NCBI GenBank assembly: GCA_960531495.1
Contig: OY482863.1
Span: 8,105,500 to 8,169,499, forward strand
Direction: 5' to 3'
DNA from: Zeus faber
Taxonomy: Eukaryota > Chordata > Actinopteri > Zeiformes > Zeidae
DNA length: 64,000 nt
A program made the position numbers and the translations under genes. The notes under the pieces were generated by a model. That model made no database searches, was not told where the DNA came from, and saw only the letters and a list, made by a program, of their open reading frames with translations. Positions 36,286 through 47,199 of this stretch are shown here, one piece after another. Every line of letters begins with the position of its first letter. Position 1 is the first letter of the stretch.

Positions 36286-36388
36286 TAGATAAATATGAAG
36301 TTTTTCAATAATTTTCACTATTGAATTATTAGATTATTAGTTAGAGGTGTGTAAAACAGATGGTGAGGAATTTCAAAATGCCTGTTCT

Positions 36389-36389
<1 letters not shown>

Positions 36390-36449
<60 letters not shown>

Positions 36450-36514
36450 ATGCGTTCGTGTGTGCATGTGTGTGTGTGTGTGTGTGGGTGTGTGTGTGCG
36501 TGTGTGTGCGTGTG
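36390..36514. repeat. GT microsatellite
   Basis: (GT)n with GCATGCGTTCG and GGG interruptions. Confidence 0.95.
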
Positions 36515-36860
36515 TCTCTCTACCTTGGCACATCCAATACCTACTGAACTGGAACTGAGGAAATGTATGCAATATAACTCTGTTGACATTGCGCTTTTGG
36601 AAACAGGGTTACAAAGTTTTGCTTTGGCACACAAGAAAAAATAATCACAACATACAGCCCAACGATTTATAAAGTCAAAAACATGAAACATAAAATCAAA
36701 TGAGACGTCAAGACAACTCCAAATGACTAAAACACGAGGAGAAAAGCGAAGGGGATAGACACCCTTAAAGTTACTAGTTTATAAAAGTCACTTAACAGAT
36801 GCTCTTCACTGGAAAGAAAAAGAAAAACAAAACATGCCATTTTGTTTTGCATTATTAATG

Positions 36861-37067
36861 GTGGTTTTAATGTTGTGGCTGATCTGTCTATATATTATAT
36901 AGACAGATCAGCCAGGATGAGGGAAAAGTCTGTTCCAGAAGAAGACTCACAGTGGGTGTGGGAATGGGGAGAGAAGGTGAACAGAGAGACGTGCAGCAAA
37001 GGGGTTGAACGGACTAAAATGTCCAAAGTCGGTTGCAAATACGACAAGGGGAGTTATATATTATATA
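36861..37067. repeat. Tc1-end fragment forming a perfect 18-bp hairpin, plus flank
   Basis: A Tc1 right end (GTGGTTTTAATGTTGTGGCT, 36861-36880) meets an inverted copy of its tip. GGCTGATCTGTCTATATA (36877-36894) and its exact complement (36896-36913) pair around one T. The following 150 bp is not recognised. Confidence 0.7.
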
Positions 37068-37420
37068 CACAAATCAGCCACAACATTAAAACCACCACTA
37101 ATAACTTCGAATACTGTACCGCCAAAACAGCTCTGATCCGTTCAAGGCTTAGAATCCCCAAGACCTCTGAAGGTGTCCTGTGGTATCTGGCACCAAGACG
37201 TTAGCAGCAGATCCTTTAAGTCCTGGAACTTGCGATGTAGGGCCCCTGTAGATCTGGCTTGTTGTCCCAGCACATCCCACAGATGCTCGATCGGACCCTA
37301 ACCCCGACCATCCACATGATGTAGAAGAAAACATGATTCATCAAATCAGGCCTCCTTCTGAGACGGGATGATGTTATTCACTTCACCTGACAATGGTTTT
37401 AATGTTGTGGCTGATCAGTG
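37068..37420 (-). mobile_element. Internally deleted Tc1-like transposon
   Basis: Ends CACAAATCAGCCACAACATT and AATGTTGTGGCTGATCAGTG are inverted repeats; TA occurs next to both. The 353-bp body keeps scattered stretches of a Tc1 transposase gene on the minus strand, such as GAGCATCTGTGGGATGTGCT and CAGAGCTGTTTTGGCGG. Most of the gene is missing. Confidence 0.8.
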
Positions 37421-37466
37421 TATATATATATTTATATTTATATTTATATTTATATTTATATTTATA
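37421..37466. repeat. ATATTT tandem repeat
   Basis: (TATATT)n and TA units between the Tc1 relic and the LTR-like fragment. Confidence 0.85.
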
Positions 37467-37563
37467 AACAGAGTCTTTCTGCCAGTGGGGCGCTGACATG
37501 GCAAAAGTTTTATTAATAATTATAAACAAAAAGGCTTGGTGGCCAAAACGGGAACATAAAATA
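37467..37563 (-). mobile_element. LTR-like fragment, same family as 43997-44270
   Basis: On the minus strand it reads TTATTTTATGTTCCCGTTTT to CCACTGGCAGAAAGACTCTG, matching 44173-44268 almost base for base. The TTTTATTAAT strand-complement holds an AATAAA signal. Only the 3' part of the LTR-like unit is present. Confidence 0.65.
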
Positions 37564-37654
37564 AATCCCACCCCTTGACAGGTGCTATCGGAATGAGATG
37601 AGCAATGTTATTTACTTCACCTGTCAGTGGTTTTAATGTTGTGGCTGATCGGTG
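37564..37654 (-). mobile_element. Tc1-like 5' end fragment
   Basis: Ends GGTTTTAATGTTGTGGCTGA at the right and then TA. On the minus strand it carries the usual Tc1 leader with CACCTGTCAAGGGGTGGGAT. The rest of the transposon is replaced by the LTR-like fragment. Confidence 0.7.
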
Positions 37655-38345
37655 TATTTGAAAAACATGCTATACTACGTCACGCCCTCCACTTCCACCT
37701 CCTCTTCCACCCAACCTGCAGCAAGCCTCTCCCCCACCCCCTCCCGTCTGTCTCTGTGTGTGTTTGTGTGTATGTGTGGTGGGCGTGGTTGCATTCTCCT
37801 GCTCTCGCCTGACGATGTCATTCACCTCACCTGCTCTGCCTGCTCATCTGCGGTCCATCACTTCATCGCCAGGCAGTATATCAACGCTGGAATTCCATCC
37901 ACCCATTGCCAGATTGCTGTTAGAACTACCACGTAAGTCTTGCCCCGACCGCTCTGTATTATTCGTAACCAGAGTATTAAAAGTGTTTGATTGCTGGAAA
38001 TTATTGAAGCATCTCCCTGTTTGTCCCAGTTACCAACTCTTCCCAGCCAGCCTGCTTGCCCGCCCGCCTACCTACCCGCCTGTCCTGCCTGACCTACCTG
38101 CCCCGTCTACCTGTCTGCCCTGCCTGCCCAACCTTTCGTGTTTGCCTGCCTGTCCTGCCTGACCTACCTAACCTGTCTACCTGTCTGCCCTGCCTGCCCA
38201 ACCTTCCCTACCTGTCTACCTGCCTGCCCCACCTTCCCTGCTGCGCTTGCCATCCTTTTACCCCCTTGATCTCTTTGGTAAATCTGAGTTGTAATTTATC
38301 ACTATTCCCGTCTCTATGTCTTGCGCTTTGGCTCACATACTAAAG
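37655..38345 (+). repeat. Repeat-like block with CCTGCCTGCCC array
   Basis: 37770-37990 has GTGGGCGTGGTTGCATTCTC, ATTGCCAGATTGCTGTTAG and CCACGTAAGT; 38044-38240 is a degenerate tandem of CCTGCCTGNCCTGCC; the end has GTCTTGCGCTTTGGCTCA. The pattern recalls an LTR-type dispersed repeat with an expanded inner array, but I cannot confirm it. Confidence 0.35.
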
Positions 38346-38729
38346 GTTTGAGGTCGTTCTCCAAAATTGTGGACGGAAAGAATAATTAAATTGAGCGATC
38401 ACTCTCACGACACAAATGACACCAAACAACAATGACGATAACAAATGAATATCTAAATAACAACATTGGAACAACAGTACATTGCAGAGGAGCAGAACTT
38501 GTTTCTGAGAAGCTGCTGCTGTCAGCTCCACTGAGGACGGCCGGGTCGCAGTTTGCCTTGAGGGTCTTGAAGGCCTCAAAAGTCCCCGTGGAACAGTTCA
38601 TATCTGGTCACTGAGTCACTACGCCCCCCAAAATACACACACACTGTTCCCTCTTCCTCAACCCCTTTGGGCCAGATTTTGCTCTTATGTTGTGCACAGT
38701 CTGCATATGAATTCAGTATTTTTGGGATG

Positions 38730-38731
<2 letters not shown>
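38346..38731. other. Intergenic, no gene recognised
   Basis: Nothing supported. Confidence 0.5.
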
Positions 38732-38781
<50 letters not shown>

Positions 38782-38792
38782 AGGGGGGGGGG
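38732..38792. repeat. GT microsatellite with G-run
   Basis: (GT)n to 38780 followed by GAGGGGGGGGGGG. Confidence 0.95.
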
Positions 38793-38940
38793 GTAGTCAT
38801 CATTGTTGTGGCAAAATTTGAATCTTGTGTCATGTTTTTTTGGAAGTAGGAGCTACTACGCATGGCTCACATACCATGGTTTGCATACTTTCGAGTTGTA
38901 GACCAAATTTTCAAGAACAGATATTTCCTATTTTGCCTTT

Positions 38941-39309
38941 TGTGTGTGCGTGCATGTGGGTGTGCGTGCATGCATGTGGGTGTGCATGTGGGTGTGCGTG
39001 CGTGCATGTGGGTGTGCATGTGGGTGTGCATGTGGGTGTGTGTGCGTGCATGTGTGCGTGCATGTGTGCGTGCATGTGGGTGTGCATGTGGGTGGGTATG
39101 CGTGCATGTGTGCGTGCATGTGGGTGTGCATGTCGGTGGGTATGCGTGCATGTGTGCGTGCATGTGGGTGTGCATGTAGGTGTGCATGTGGGTGGGTGTG
39201 CGTGCATGTGTGTGTGCATGTGGGTGTGCATGTGGGTGTGCATGCGCGCATGTGGGTGTGCATGTGGGTGGGTGTGCATGTGGTTCAGTGTGTGTGCATG
39301 TGTGTGTGC
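38941..39309 (+). repeat. Minisatellite, left part (CATGTGGGTGTG unit)
   Basis: Tandem 12-bp units CATGTGGGTGTG with variants CATGTGTGCGTG and GGGTGTGCGTG. It continues beyond the inserted LINE at 40137. Confidence 0.95.
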
Positions 39310-40139
39310 TGACAGGCAACATCACTGCCTGGTTTGGGAGCTGTACTGCTCAGGACAGGCGGGCCCTGCAGAGGGTGGTGCGTTCAGCTGAACGTACCAC
39401 TGGAACTACCCTCCCCCCCTTGCAGGAGTTATACACCAGGAGGTGTAGTAGCAGAGCTTGTAGGATCATGAAGGATCCTCATCACCCCAACAACGGACTG
39501 TTCCAGCTGCTGCGGTCAGGCAAGCGCCTCCGCAGTCACGCAGTGAGAACAGAGAGACTGAGACGGAGTTTTTTCCCGCACGCCATTAGAACTGTCAACG
39601 CTGACCTCACCAGGGGTCCTAACTGAGCCATGCACTAGGCTCCACTACCTACTGTACTGTATGTAGCATACTGTACCGCATACTGTATCACTGTTCAGGG
39701 TTGTTCGTGATGCCGTATTGCTGCGCCGTACTGTTGTATACTGTGCTGTATTATCCCAAACACTACCTCACACTATTCACATTCACATGCCACTTTAATT
39801 CACATGCCACTTTAAATGCACATATCTGTATATACATAGGCATATTCCTTCAACCTATTCCATTTTATTTCAATTTATTTTTATTGTATTTTATTCTATA
39901 TATTTTTATCTTATTCTATAAGTATTCCACTTACTGTATTACGTTTTAGGAGTCAGTTAGTCGGTCTATTAGAAAGGAATTTTCTACTTTTTATTTTATT
40001 TTATTTTTTATTTTTTCCTAGGACATATTGTGTGCTATCACCGGGTGCGTTGCATTACATTTCACTGCATATATGTATGGAAGTATGTATATGTATGTGA
40101 CAAATAAAAATCTTGAATCTTGAATCTTGAATCTTGAAT
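39310..40139 (+). mobile_element. 3' end of an L2/CR1-like LINE inserted in the minisatellite
   Basis: An open frame 39310-39626 encodes the conserved C-terminal region of L2-type ORF2 (NITAWFGSCTAQDRRALQRV, then LQELYTRRCSSRA, RTERLRRSFFPHAIRTVN) and ends at a natural-looking stop. A 510-bp 3' UTR follows, with AATAAA and a terminal ATCTTGA repeat (40110-40139), the short-repeat tail typical of L2/CR1 elements. The 5' part is missing, as in most LINE copies. The preserved frame suggests a fairly young copy. Confidence 0.8.
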
Positions 40140-40470
40140 GTGGGTGTGCATGTGGGTGGATGTGCGTGCATGTGGGTGTGCATGTGGGTGTGCATGTGGG
40201 TGTGTGTGCGTGCGTGCATGTGGGTGGGTGTGCATGTGGGTGTGTGTGCGTGCGTGCATGTGGGTGGGTGTGCATGTGGTTGGGTGTGCGTGCATGTGGG
40301 TGTGCGTGCGTGCATGTGGGTGTGCATGTGGGTGTGTGTGCGTGCATGTGGGTGGGTGTACGTGCGTGCACATGGGTGTGCATGTGGGTGTGGCATGTGG
40401 GTGGGTGTGCGTGCATGTGGGTGTACAGTGCATGTGGGTGTGCATGTGGGTGTGCGTGTGTGTGCGTGTG
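40137..40470 (+). repeat. Minisatellite, right part
   Basis: Same CATGTGGGTGTG units and variants as at 38941-39309, resuming right after the LINE tail. Confidence 0.95.
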
Positions 40471-41054
40471 TGTGTCTTATATTATTAAACACGGGGGGAC
40501 GGGCAGTCCAGGTGGGTTAGTTAATATTTCAGAGGTCCGTAGGAACCTTTGACATGCGTCGCGTTCCTAGAACAAATCAGCCCATCCCATGCGGTGAAGT
40601 ACCTTCCTGCAGATGTCTCTGTTTGTCTATGGGGTTTTTTTTTCAATGCAGGTGTTTGACAAGGTTGCACTCATTAACATTTGCGCACTCACCGTAATGT
40701 AATTACTCCACATTTATCCGCCGCTACTTAAATAGTAACGGGAGATAAATATTGAATAATTACATTACATTACACATTACACATTACATTACACTACTAT
40801 TATCGTGCACACTCTACCTCATTGGAGGTGCTAATTGTTCATTATCTTCGCTTCACTTTTTCTTTTTTATACATAACTGATGATTACCGTACATTCTGTA
40901 CAAAATTTGGGATTTTGATGATTACTGTACATTCTGTACAAAAATAACGAAAATACAAATACAAAAATGTACACATGTAGATGAGATTGTAGATAGTACA
41001 TATGCAGCATGTAAACACACAAAACCAAACTCAAAAGATGAAGGGCAGAACGTG

Positions 41055-41057
<3 letters not shown>
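40471..41057. other. Intergenic; possible conserved block 40640-40790
   Basis: Contains CATTAACATTTGCGCACTCA and GTAATTACTCC words, a TACATTACATTACA run (40760-40795), and a 30-bp direct repeat (TGATTACYGTACATTCTGTA) at 40880 and 40918. Confidence 0.4.

Positions 41058-41136
<79 letters not shown>
41058..41136. repeat. GT microsatellite
   Basis: Pure (GT)n, about 39 units. Confidence 0.97.
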
Positions 41137-41137
<1 letters not shown>

Positions 41138-42486
41138 ACGCGTTAAGTAGACTCAGCCTTACTTAAGATGGCTGACCGCAATGATTCCCTGGACATTCGT
41201 TCACATTCCACTCGATCATATCATGATTTATAGGGTCCAGAGCTAAATCTGGACAGAACCTCCTGCCACCAAAGGTCCTCTCTATTCGGTTCCCCACTAA
41301 GCGTTTTTGTGGCATCAAATTAGAAGCTCGTCCGGTCGAACGCGACACAAAATCCTTCATCCGTCAGCGTCAGGCCTCCGTGATTTCACAATTCGGTTTC
41401 AACTTTGGAAGGTTGTGGATAAATCGATGTGCGCAATTAGACACGCGGAGCCTTGGCAATTAGCAGTTGCGCTAATGTGGTGGAATGGATTTTTTTTTTC
41501 TTTCTTTCTTTCACCCCCCCCCCCCCCCCCGCGCGGAGGTTGAAAAAGAAAGCAATACCGTGCATCTACATCTCCAGCTCTCTGCCATAATTTTTTCCTC
41601 TGACGCTACAGGCTGAGACGGCCACAGCACTTACGTCTATAATCGTATCTTTATCTTGGAAATTATTTCCATATTTATATCTCCATTAATAATTCATGTT
41701 TACAACATTTATTGCATTTGCCTGTCTGTGCACATTGAATGCACTGTTGATTTCAGAGTGCAGTAGACGGTAGCCTTAACCTACATAACTCTACCATTAT
41801 GTCCGCAGCTCTTTGCATATACATGGTAATTATGTATTTTCCTATAAACATAATATCATATAATCCTTTACGCACCAGTCCTTGCCAAATAAATTGGATT
41901 ATTCCTTTAATCAATTTATCAATGAAGACTCTTCAGACCGTGGCATTGGACATTCCCACATTTCCAATGGGTGAGAACAAGAAAAGCATGAGTAAGGCGT
42001 CATGTAATTTTTGAACCGTGTGCGTTAGGGGGAGTGGGGGGGGAGCCTTTATAGGGTACTTTTTGGGCGCCAAGCGCATGAACTCTGTGTGAAACTGGTC
42101 CGCGGAGCTTTATAAATGTGATTGACCCGAGGCCGCTCAGTCTCGGCCTCCTCCCTCCTGTCCGCCGGGAGCAGAGGTTTACGTAACAGGAAGCGAGGCG
42201 CACGAACGAGCGCCTGGGGCGGCTCAGCGACCATTATAGCAGGAACCCGGCCTTCATTACGAGATACACAGTACACAGACGTCTGGAGCTCGGCAGGTGA
42301 AACGTATTACGTCGACAAGTATTTTCAGATGTAAATATGCAGACGCCGTCAGCCTTTCACACTTTCCTCTCACACTTTGAGCCGAAAGTCTAGACCGACA
42401 TCGCAACCCCGATATTTTCACTTAAAACTGTCGGCCTGCTCCCCATGCATTCGAATTCTCTAGAAACCGGCGTTTCTGTTTTTCTT
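41137..42486. other. Intergenic; candidate regulatory DNA, C-run
   Basis: A T/C-rich tract with 17 C lies at 41490-41530. 41395-41480 (GCGCAATTAGACACG, GGCAATTAGCAG) and 41570-41760 (CCATTAATAATTCATG) are repeat-free and rich in homeodomain-like words. No coding motif. Confidence 0.35.
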
Positions 42487-42620
42487 TTTGAAAAGAGGGG
42501 AAACCACGCCCACACCAGCCACAATTCTCACTTGTAGCAGGCGTTTGCGAGCGAGTTTGTTCCTGTCAGCTCATGAATATTCATTTGGGGCGAGACCACG
42601 TCCCCTCAGCTCTTGAGGCG
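42487..42620 (+). repeat. Dispersed repeat copy B (partner at 29385-29545)
   Basis: Contains GAAACCACGCCCAC, TTCTCACTTGTAG, GTTTGCGAGCGAG, CAGCTCATGAATAT and GGCGAGACCACG in the same order as copy A. Shorter by a few tens of bases near the front. Confidence 0.7.
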
Positions 42621-43919
42621 ATTCAGAGTTATCATGGATAGAAAACAAAAAATGAGTCATTTCAAAATAAAAAACCACATTTTGCTGATTGATTCACAAG
42701 TGTTTAGGGTTTGTAGGCATAAAAGGTTTGGAGGGATTCATGATTTCGGTCAGTATTCAAGGGATTTTAAAAGCCACACATGATTACAGGTTTGTTTTCA
42801 TGTCCGCTGCTTTGAAATCATGGAGGCTGCATCTTTTCGGCTGTAACCCTAACCCTGAGCTATATTCTCAATCCGCCTGTTTATCTCCTCTGTGAACGTG
42901 CACCTGTGCTTGTAGCCCCCTCCCACACTCGGGTCTAAATTTACCTACACAACCCAGACATTGACGTAGTGCTTGCCGGTGTTCTCCGGGCAGATGGCTG
43001 CGTTTCCTCCCTCGCCACATTTGTTTATTTGCAGTATCCATACGTTGGATGCAGAATGTCAATGCACCTATAGCCCGGGAGGCAGTGAACAAGTCATGAA
43101 CGGGGCCCTAATCGTGCCAGGTGACAAACAAAGGAAACAGGTGTTAGATGGCAGGATTTTACCTGCTGAATGTACTGTAATGATGAATATATTAACCGAC
43201 GCAAACGCATTCTGACTAACGCGGATTAGACGCCAATTTGCAATTCATTACGTCTGCCTGCGTTGGTTTTCCTCCCAGTGCCTCCTCCCATCTCTAAAGA
43301 CGTTCGGGGTCGGCAGATTTGGAGACTTGGAGTATTGCCCGTCTTATTAGGTAGGTGATTGAATGTGAGCGGCCATGGGGTGGACTAGGAATCCAGCTCA
43401 GTGTGTCCCTCTGTCTTAATCCCAGGCCAGACATTTTGATTGGGGTGGATGGATGAACACGTGACCCGGGGAGGGCGCGTCCGAAAATTGTCCCCCCCCC
43501 CCCAAGTTGGTGCATCCTTCCCCTCTGCTCACTCCTGCCGTCCCATTAGCCATCGCTCGGACATATGAGGAAGAGGAGAGGAGATGGCACAGGACGTCCA
43601 TATCGGGTCGGATCCCGGAGTGCAGCACATGCGCAGCTGAAGAGCGGTCCGCACTGACATGGCACCATCTGTTGCAATCTGGTTGTCATCGTCATGCAGC
43701 AGTTTATCTTCCTTTTCACTGCAGATGTGTTCGGTCCACTAGGGTTCAGGGTCAGGCTCAGCTGCAAGTGACTCATATTGACTAAAACACTGAGCTGACA
43801 AGAGAGGTGGAGCATTTTGTGAGTTTTGGTTTATTTTGAACTTGAAGGACCTTTGTAACACTTCCTTAAAGGTAATGACTAAATGTCTCACATTTTATGA
43901 AAAACAATTAACTATAATG

Positions 43920-43922
<3 letters not shown>
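42621..43922. other. Intergenic; candidate conserved non-coding block 42955-43260
   Basis: 42955-43260 is repeat-free with ACAAAGG, CCAATTTGCAATTCATTACG and TTGTTTATTTGC words. A C-run lies at 43493-43503. No gene supported. Confidence 0.35.
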
Positions 43923-43982
<60 letters not shown>

Positions 43983-43996
43983 TATATCATATATAT
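43923..43996. repeat. AT microsatellite
   Basis: (AT)n, about 28 units, followed by degenerate ATAT. Confidence 0.95.
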
Positions 43997-44270
43997 TGTG
44001 GCAGACGAGGGGGTGTGGTTAAGCCAGGTGACTGGCTGCCGGCTTCTTCCAGCTGGAAGAGCTTTCTTATGTGTCGTTTTGTCTTGCAGTGGGGATCGCC
44101 TGGTGCAGGTCGCTGAATCGCCTGAGGACCAGACCGCGACCGAGTAGAAACCCAGACACTGATTATTCCGTTTATTTTATGTTCCCGTTTTGGCCACCGA
44201 GCCTTTTTGTTTATAATTATTAATAAAACTTTTGCCATGTCGGCGCCCCACTGCCAGAAAGACTTTGTTT
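43997..44270 (+). mobile_element. LTR-like unit (Ty3/Gypsy-type), incomplete at right
   Basis: Starts TGTGGCAGACGAGGGGGTG, close to the starts of the LTRs at 4.7 and 18.9 kb (minus strand). An AATAAAA signal lies at 44222-44228, and the tail has GCCCCACTGCCAGAAAGACT. The right end fades into AT-rich DNA just before a Tc1 copy. No internal retroelement part attached. Confidence 0.55.
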
Positions 44271-44310
44271 AAGTTTATATACAGTATAGATATATATATA
44301 TCTATATATA

Positions 44311-45310
44311 CTGATCAGCCACAACATAAAACCATTGACAGGTAAAGTGAATAACATTGCTCATCTCGTTCCAATGGCACCTGTCAAGAGGTGGGATATA
44401 TTAGACAGCAAATGAACAGCCAGTTCTTGATGTTGATGCAAGGAAGCTGTTGGCTGTTTGAAGCAGGAAAAATGGGCAAGCGTAAGGATCTGAGCCACTT
44501 TGACAAGGACCAAATTGTGATGGCTGGAGTGGGTCAGAGCATCTCCAAAACAGCAGATCTTGTCTGGTGTTCCCGGTATGCAGTGGTTAGTACCTCCCAA
44601 AAGCGGTGACAGGGTCATGGGCGCCCATGGGTTCATTGATGGGTGTGGGGAGTAAAGTCTAGCCGTCTGGCCACGAAACCCACAGAAGAGCTGCTGTAGC
44701 ACAAATTGTCGAAAAAGGTAATGCTGCTATGATAGAAAGGTGTCAGAACACACAGTGCATCACAGTTTGCTGTGTATGGGGCTGTGTATCCGCAGACCTG
44801 TTAGAGAGTCCATGCTGACCCCTGTCAACTGTCGAAAGCTCCTACAAATGGGCACATGAGCGTCAGAACTGGACCATGGAGCAATGGAAGAAGGAGGCCT
44901 GGTTTGATGAATCATGTTTTCTTCGTGGTTAGTACCTACCAAACCCAAGGAAGGGCAACCAGTGAACCGGTGACAGGGTCATGGGCGCCCATGGGCTCAT
45001 TGATGCACGTGGGGAGCAAACACTAGCCTGTCTGCTGAAAATATTAATGCCAGCTATGGTAAGGTAAGGTAAGGTAAGGGTCTGATCCGATCGAGCATCC
45101 GTCGGATGTGCTGAAACAACAAGCCCGACCCATGAGGGCCCCACCTCCCAACTTACAGGACTTAGAGGATCTGCTGCTGACGTCTTGACACCTTCAGAGG
45201 TTTTCTGGAGTCCATGCCTCGACGGGTCAGAGCTGTTTTGGCGGCACGAGGGGGAGCTTCGCAAAATTTGTGGTTATTAGTTTTGGTTTTAATGTTGTGG
45301 CTCATCTGTG
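44311..45310 (+). mobile_element. Tc1-like transposon, rearranged
   Basis: Left end CTGATCAGCCACAACAT, right end ATGTTGTGGCTCATCTGTG, TA at both sides. The leader with CACCTGTCAAGAGGTGGGAT and parts of the transposase gene are readable. A segment of about 90 bp (GTGGTTAGTACCT to the GGGGAG word) occurs twice, at 44583 and 44928, and the central catalytic part is missing. Confidence 0.85.
44472..44609 (+). pseudogene. Tc1 transposase N-terminal remnant
   Basis: Reads [39 protein letters not shown]: the first HTH of this Tc1 family. It ends at a stop after 46 codons; the usual protein is about 340 residues. Non-functional. Confidence 0.75.
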
Positions 45311-45358
45311 TACAGTATATATACAGTATATATATATCTATAGATAGATATATATATA

Positions 45359-46030
45359 CAGTGGTACTTTGACTTACGAGTTTAATTCGTTCCGTGACAG
45401 AGCTCGTAATTGAATCTGCTCGTATAGCAAATACATTTTCCCCATTGAAATTCATTGAAATGCCATTAATCCGTTCCAGCCCCCAAAAAACCACCCCATT
45501 TTTTTTTTGATACGTGTTTTTAAATAAGAAAAAGATACTTATAAATAACAAATATTGTATTAAAGCATAATAAAACGCTATCACGCTATCACGCTTCTGC
45601 TTCAGTATGGTACATATCGTAGAAGTACTACGCTCGTACTGCCTCGCCAATTCCATCACACGCACACCTCGCTCATGTTTTTCTATGATTTCATGCTTTA
45701 ATTCAATGGACATCATCCGCTGCTCCTTCTCAGCACTTACTTTCCTAGGACCCATGGTTAGAAAAAAAAAATTGGCAAAATAACTGCACAAAAAGCACAA
45801 AACGCGAGCACAAAACACAAAAGAGATGCTTCCAGTGTCAGGTAACCACGTGAAGTGAATGAGTGAGACGCGGCATGCCGGCCGCATTCGGAACTTGCGG
45901 CAGCGTCCCTGAAGCTCGCTCCTCGTAACTCACATTTTTTCTCGCAAATCAATACAAAAAATCGACGGAACGACGGCTCGTAACTCAGAAAACTCGTATG
46001 TTAGTGCACTTGTAAATCAAGGTACCACTG
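45359..46030 (-). mobile_element. Tigger-type transposon, non-autonomous
   Basis: Ends CAGTGGTACTTTGACTTACG and, reverse-complemented, CAGTGGTACCTTGATTTACA; TA on both sides (45357-45358, 46031-46032). 672 bp. The inner minus strand keeps only the first part of a Tigger transposase. Internal AACTCGTA-type words repeat near both ends. Confidence 0.85.
45595..45756 (-). pseudogene. Tigger transposase N-terminal HTH remnant
   Basis: MGPRKVSAEKEQRMMSIELK then EIIEKHERGVRVMELARQYE, STSTICTILKQK: the psq-type HTH that starts Tigger/CENP-B-like transposases. The DDE core is deleted; the frame continues into unrelated DNA. Confidence 0.8.
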
Positions 46031-46039
46031 TATATTTAT

Positions 46040-47080
46040 TAGAGGTGTGGAAATTTCTCGATTCTAAGATGCATCGCGATGCGGACGTGAATGATTTTGC
46101 ATGGATGCAGTGACAGAACATAATCGGGAGTTTGAAAATATAATGAAAAAAACAACAACTTTACCATTCATTTCTAAATAACAGATTTTCTTGTGATAAA
46201 AATAACAGCCTACAGTCCGGCTTCGGCTGGACAATAAAGTTGTAAAGTGGGGTCGCTCACACAGTAACGTCGCTGTTTTGCATTGAACTGTGGGATTGTG
46301 GGCGCTACTTTTATTTGTTGGGACATATGGCAGAGAGAGGCAGAGATCAGCAGCAGGCGATTAAAAACGCACCCAGTATTTTGAAAGCGGATATCCGCTT
46401 TTCGGATTTGATGAACTAACTGGGAAGCACGAACTGGACAAGACGCAGACTGTGTAAAATCTGCCTCACAAAAATTAAATACTTTGGTAATACGACGAGT
46501 TTGAGGACCCACATAAGCCGTTTCCACCCTGTGCTCACGTCTGCAACCATAAAGAATACAGCGAGTCCAGCTAATCAACCAAGAATTGAGGAGGCGCTGA
46601 CAACTTTGCTGTCCATCTCTGAGAGAGGGAAGGGAATCACAGCTTTCTGGCAGCTTTCATAGCTCAGGATCTTTGGCCTTATTTGGTTGTAGAGAACCCC
46701 GGGTTTCGCCACCTGCTGAAGACCCTGGAGTCACGGTATAAACTCCCATCACAAAGTCAATTTACAGAAACGACGATGCCTGCACTCTACAGCGAAACCA
46801 AAGCTCAGGTAATGGGCTGTCGAAGAGATACTTGTGCATCCCAGGTACAAGCGTGTCCGCAGAGAGAGGTTTTTCAACTGCAGGAGTATGGTCACTGCAA
46901 AAAGAAGCACTCTCAAAACCAGAACATGTGGATCACCTAGTGTTCTTACACAAGAACATACAAATTCCAACATGCTGAGCAGTGAGCAATTTTGTTCTCA
47001 CATTTTCCTTCTACTGAAAGGGTTGAAAGGTTTATTTACCTTGATACCGGGATTTAACATTTTCACGCAAATATGAGTTA
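46040..47080 (+). mobile_element. hAT-family transposon relic (ZBED type)
   Basis: Starts TAGAGGTGTGGAAATTTCTC with ATGCATCGCGATGC next, a fish hAT-like end. It keeps three transposase parts: a BED zinc finger, a short central piece, and the C-terminal hAT dimerisation region. Most of the catalytic centre is missing. No matching right end was found; a Ty3/Gypsy fossil begins soon after, so the right end may be lost. Confidence 0.75.
46453..46980 (+). pseudogene. hAT transposase remnant: BED finger, VVENPGFR piece, dimerisation end
   Basis: CKICLTKIKYFGNTTSLRTH and SRFHP (46453 on) form a BED finger (C-x2-C ... H-x4-H). 46683-46815 reads VVENPGFRHLLKTLESRYKL and MPALYSETKAQ, typical of ZBED transposases. 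The part at 46823-46975, in another frame, has RYLCIP and TVTAKRSTLK-like words of the C-terminus (usual SAERVFS motif region). At least one stop and two frame changes separate these parts. Confidence 0.75.
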
Positions 47081-47199
47081 GCTAGGCCTATACCATGTAT
47101 TTTGGTTTACAATTTAGTTTAATGTTAAGACAATTATGTTTACAATTTGATATTATTTTCTTTTATGAACAAGTACCACATAAATATGGATGGGTGGTA

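Noticed and set aside
38825-39391. Long Val/His/Cys/Gly-rich frames on both strands at 38.8-39.4 and 40.0-40.5 kb
   Set aside because: Translations of the 12-bp minisatellite in every frame; not genes.
38941-40470. Possible CRISPR-like regular repeat array
   Set aside because: Units are contiguous 12-bp minisatellite repeats without spacers, in eukaryotic DNA.
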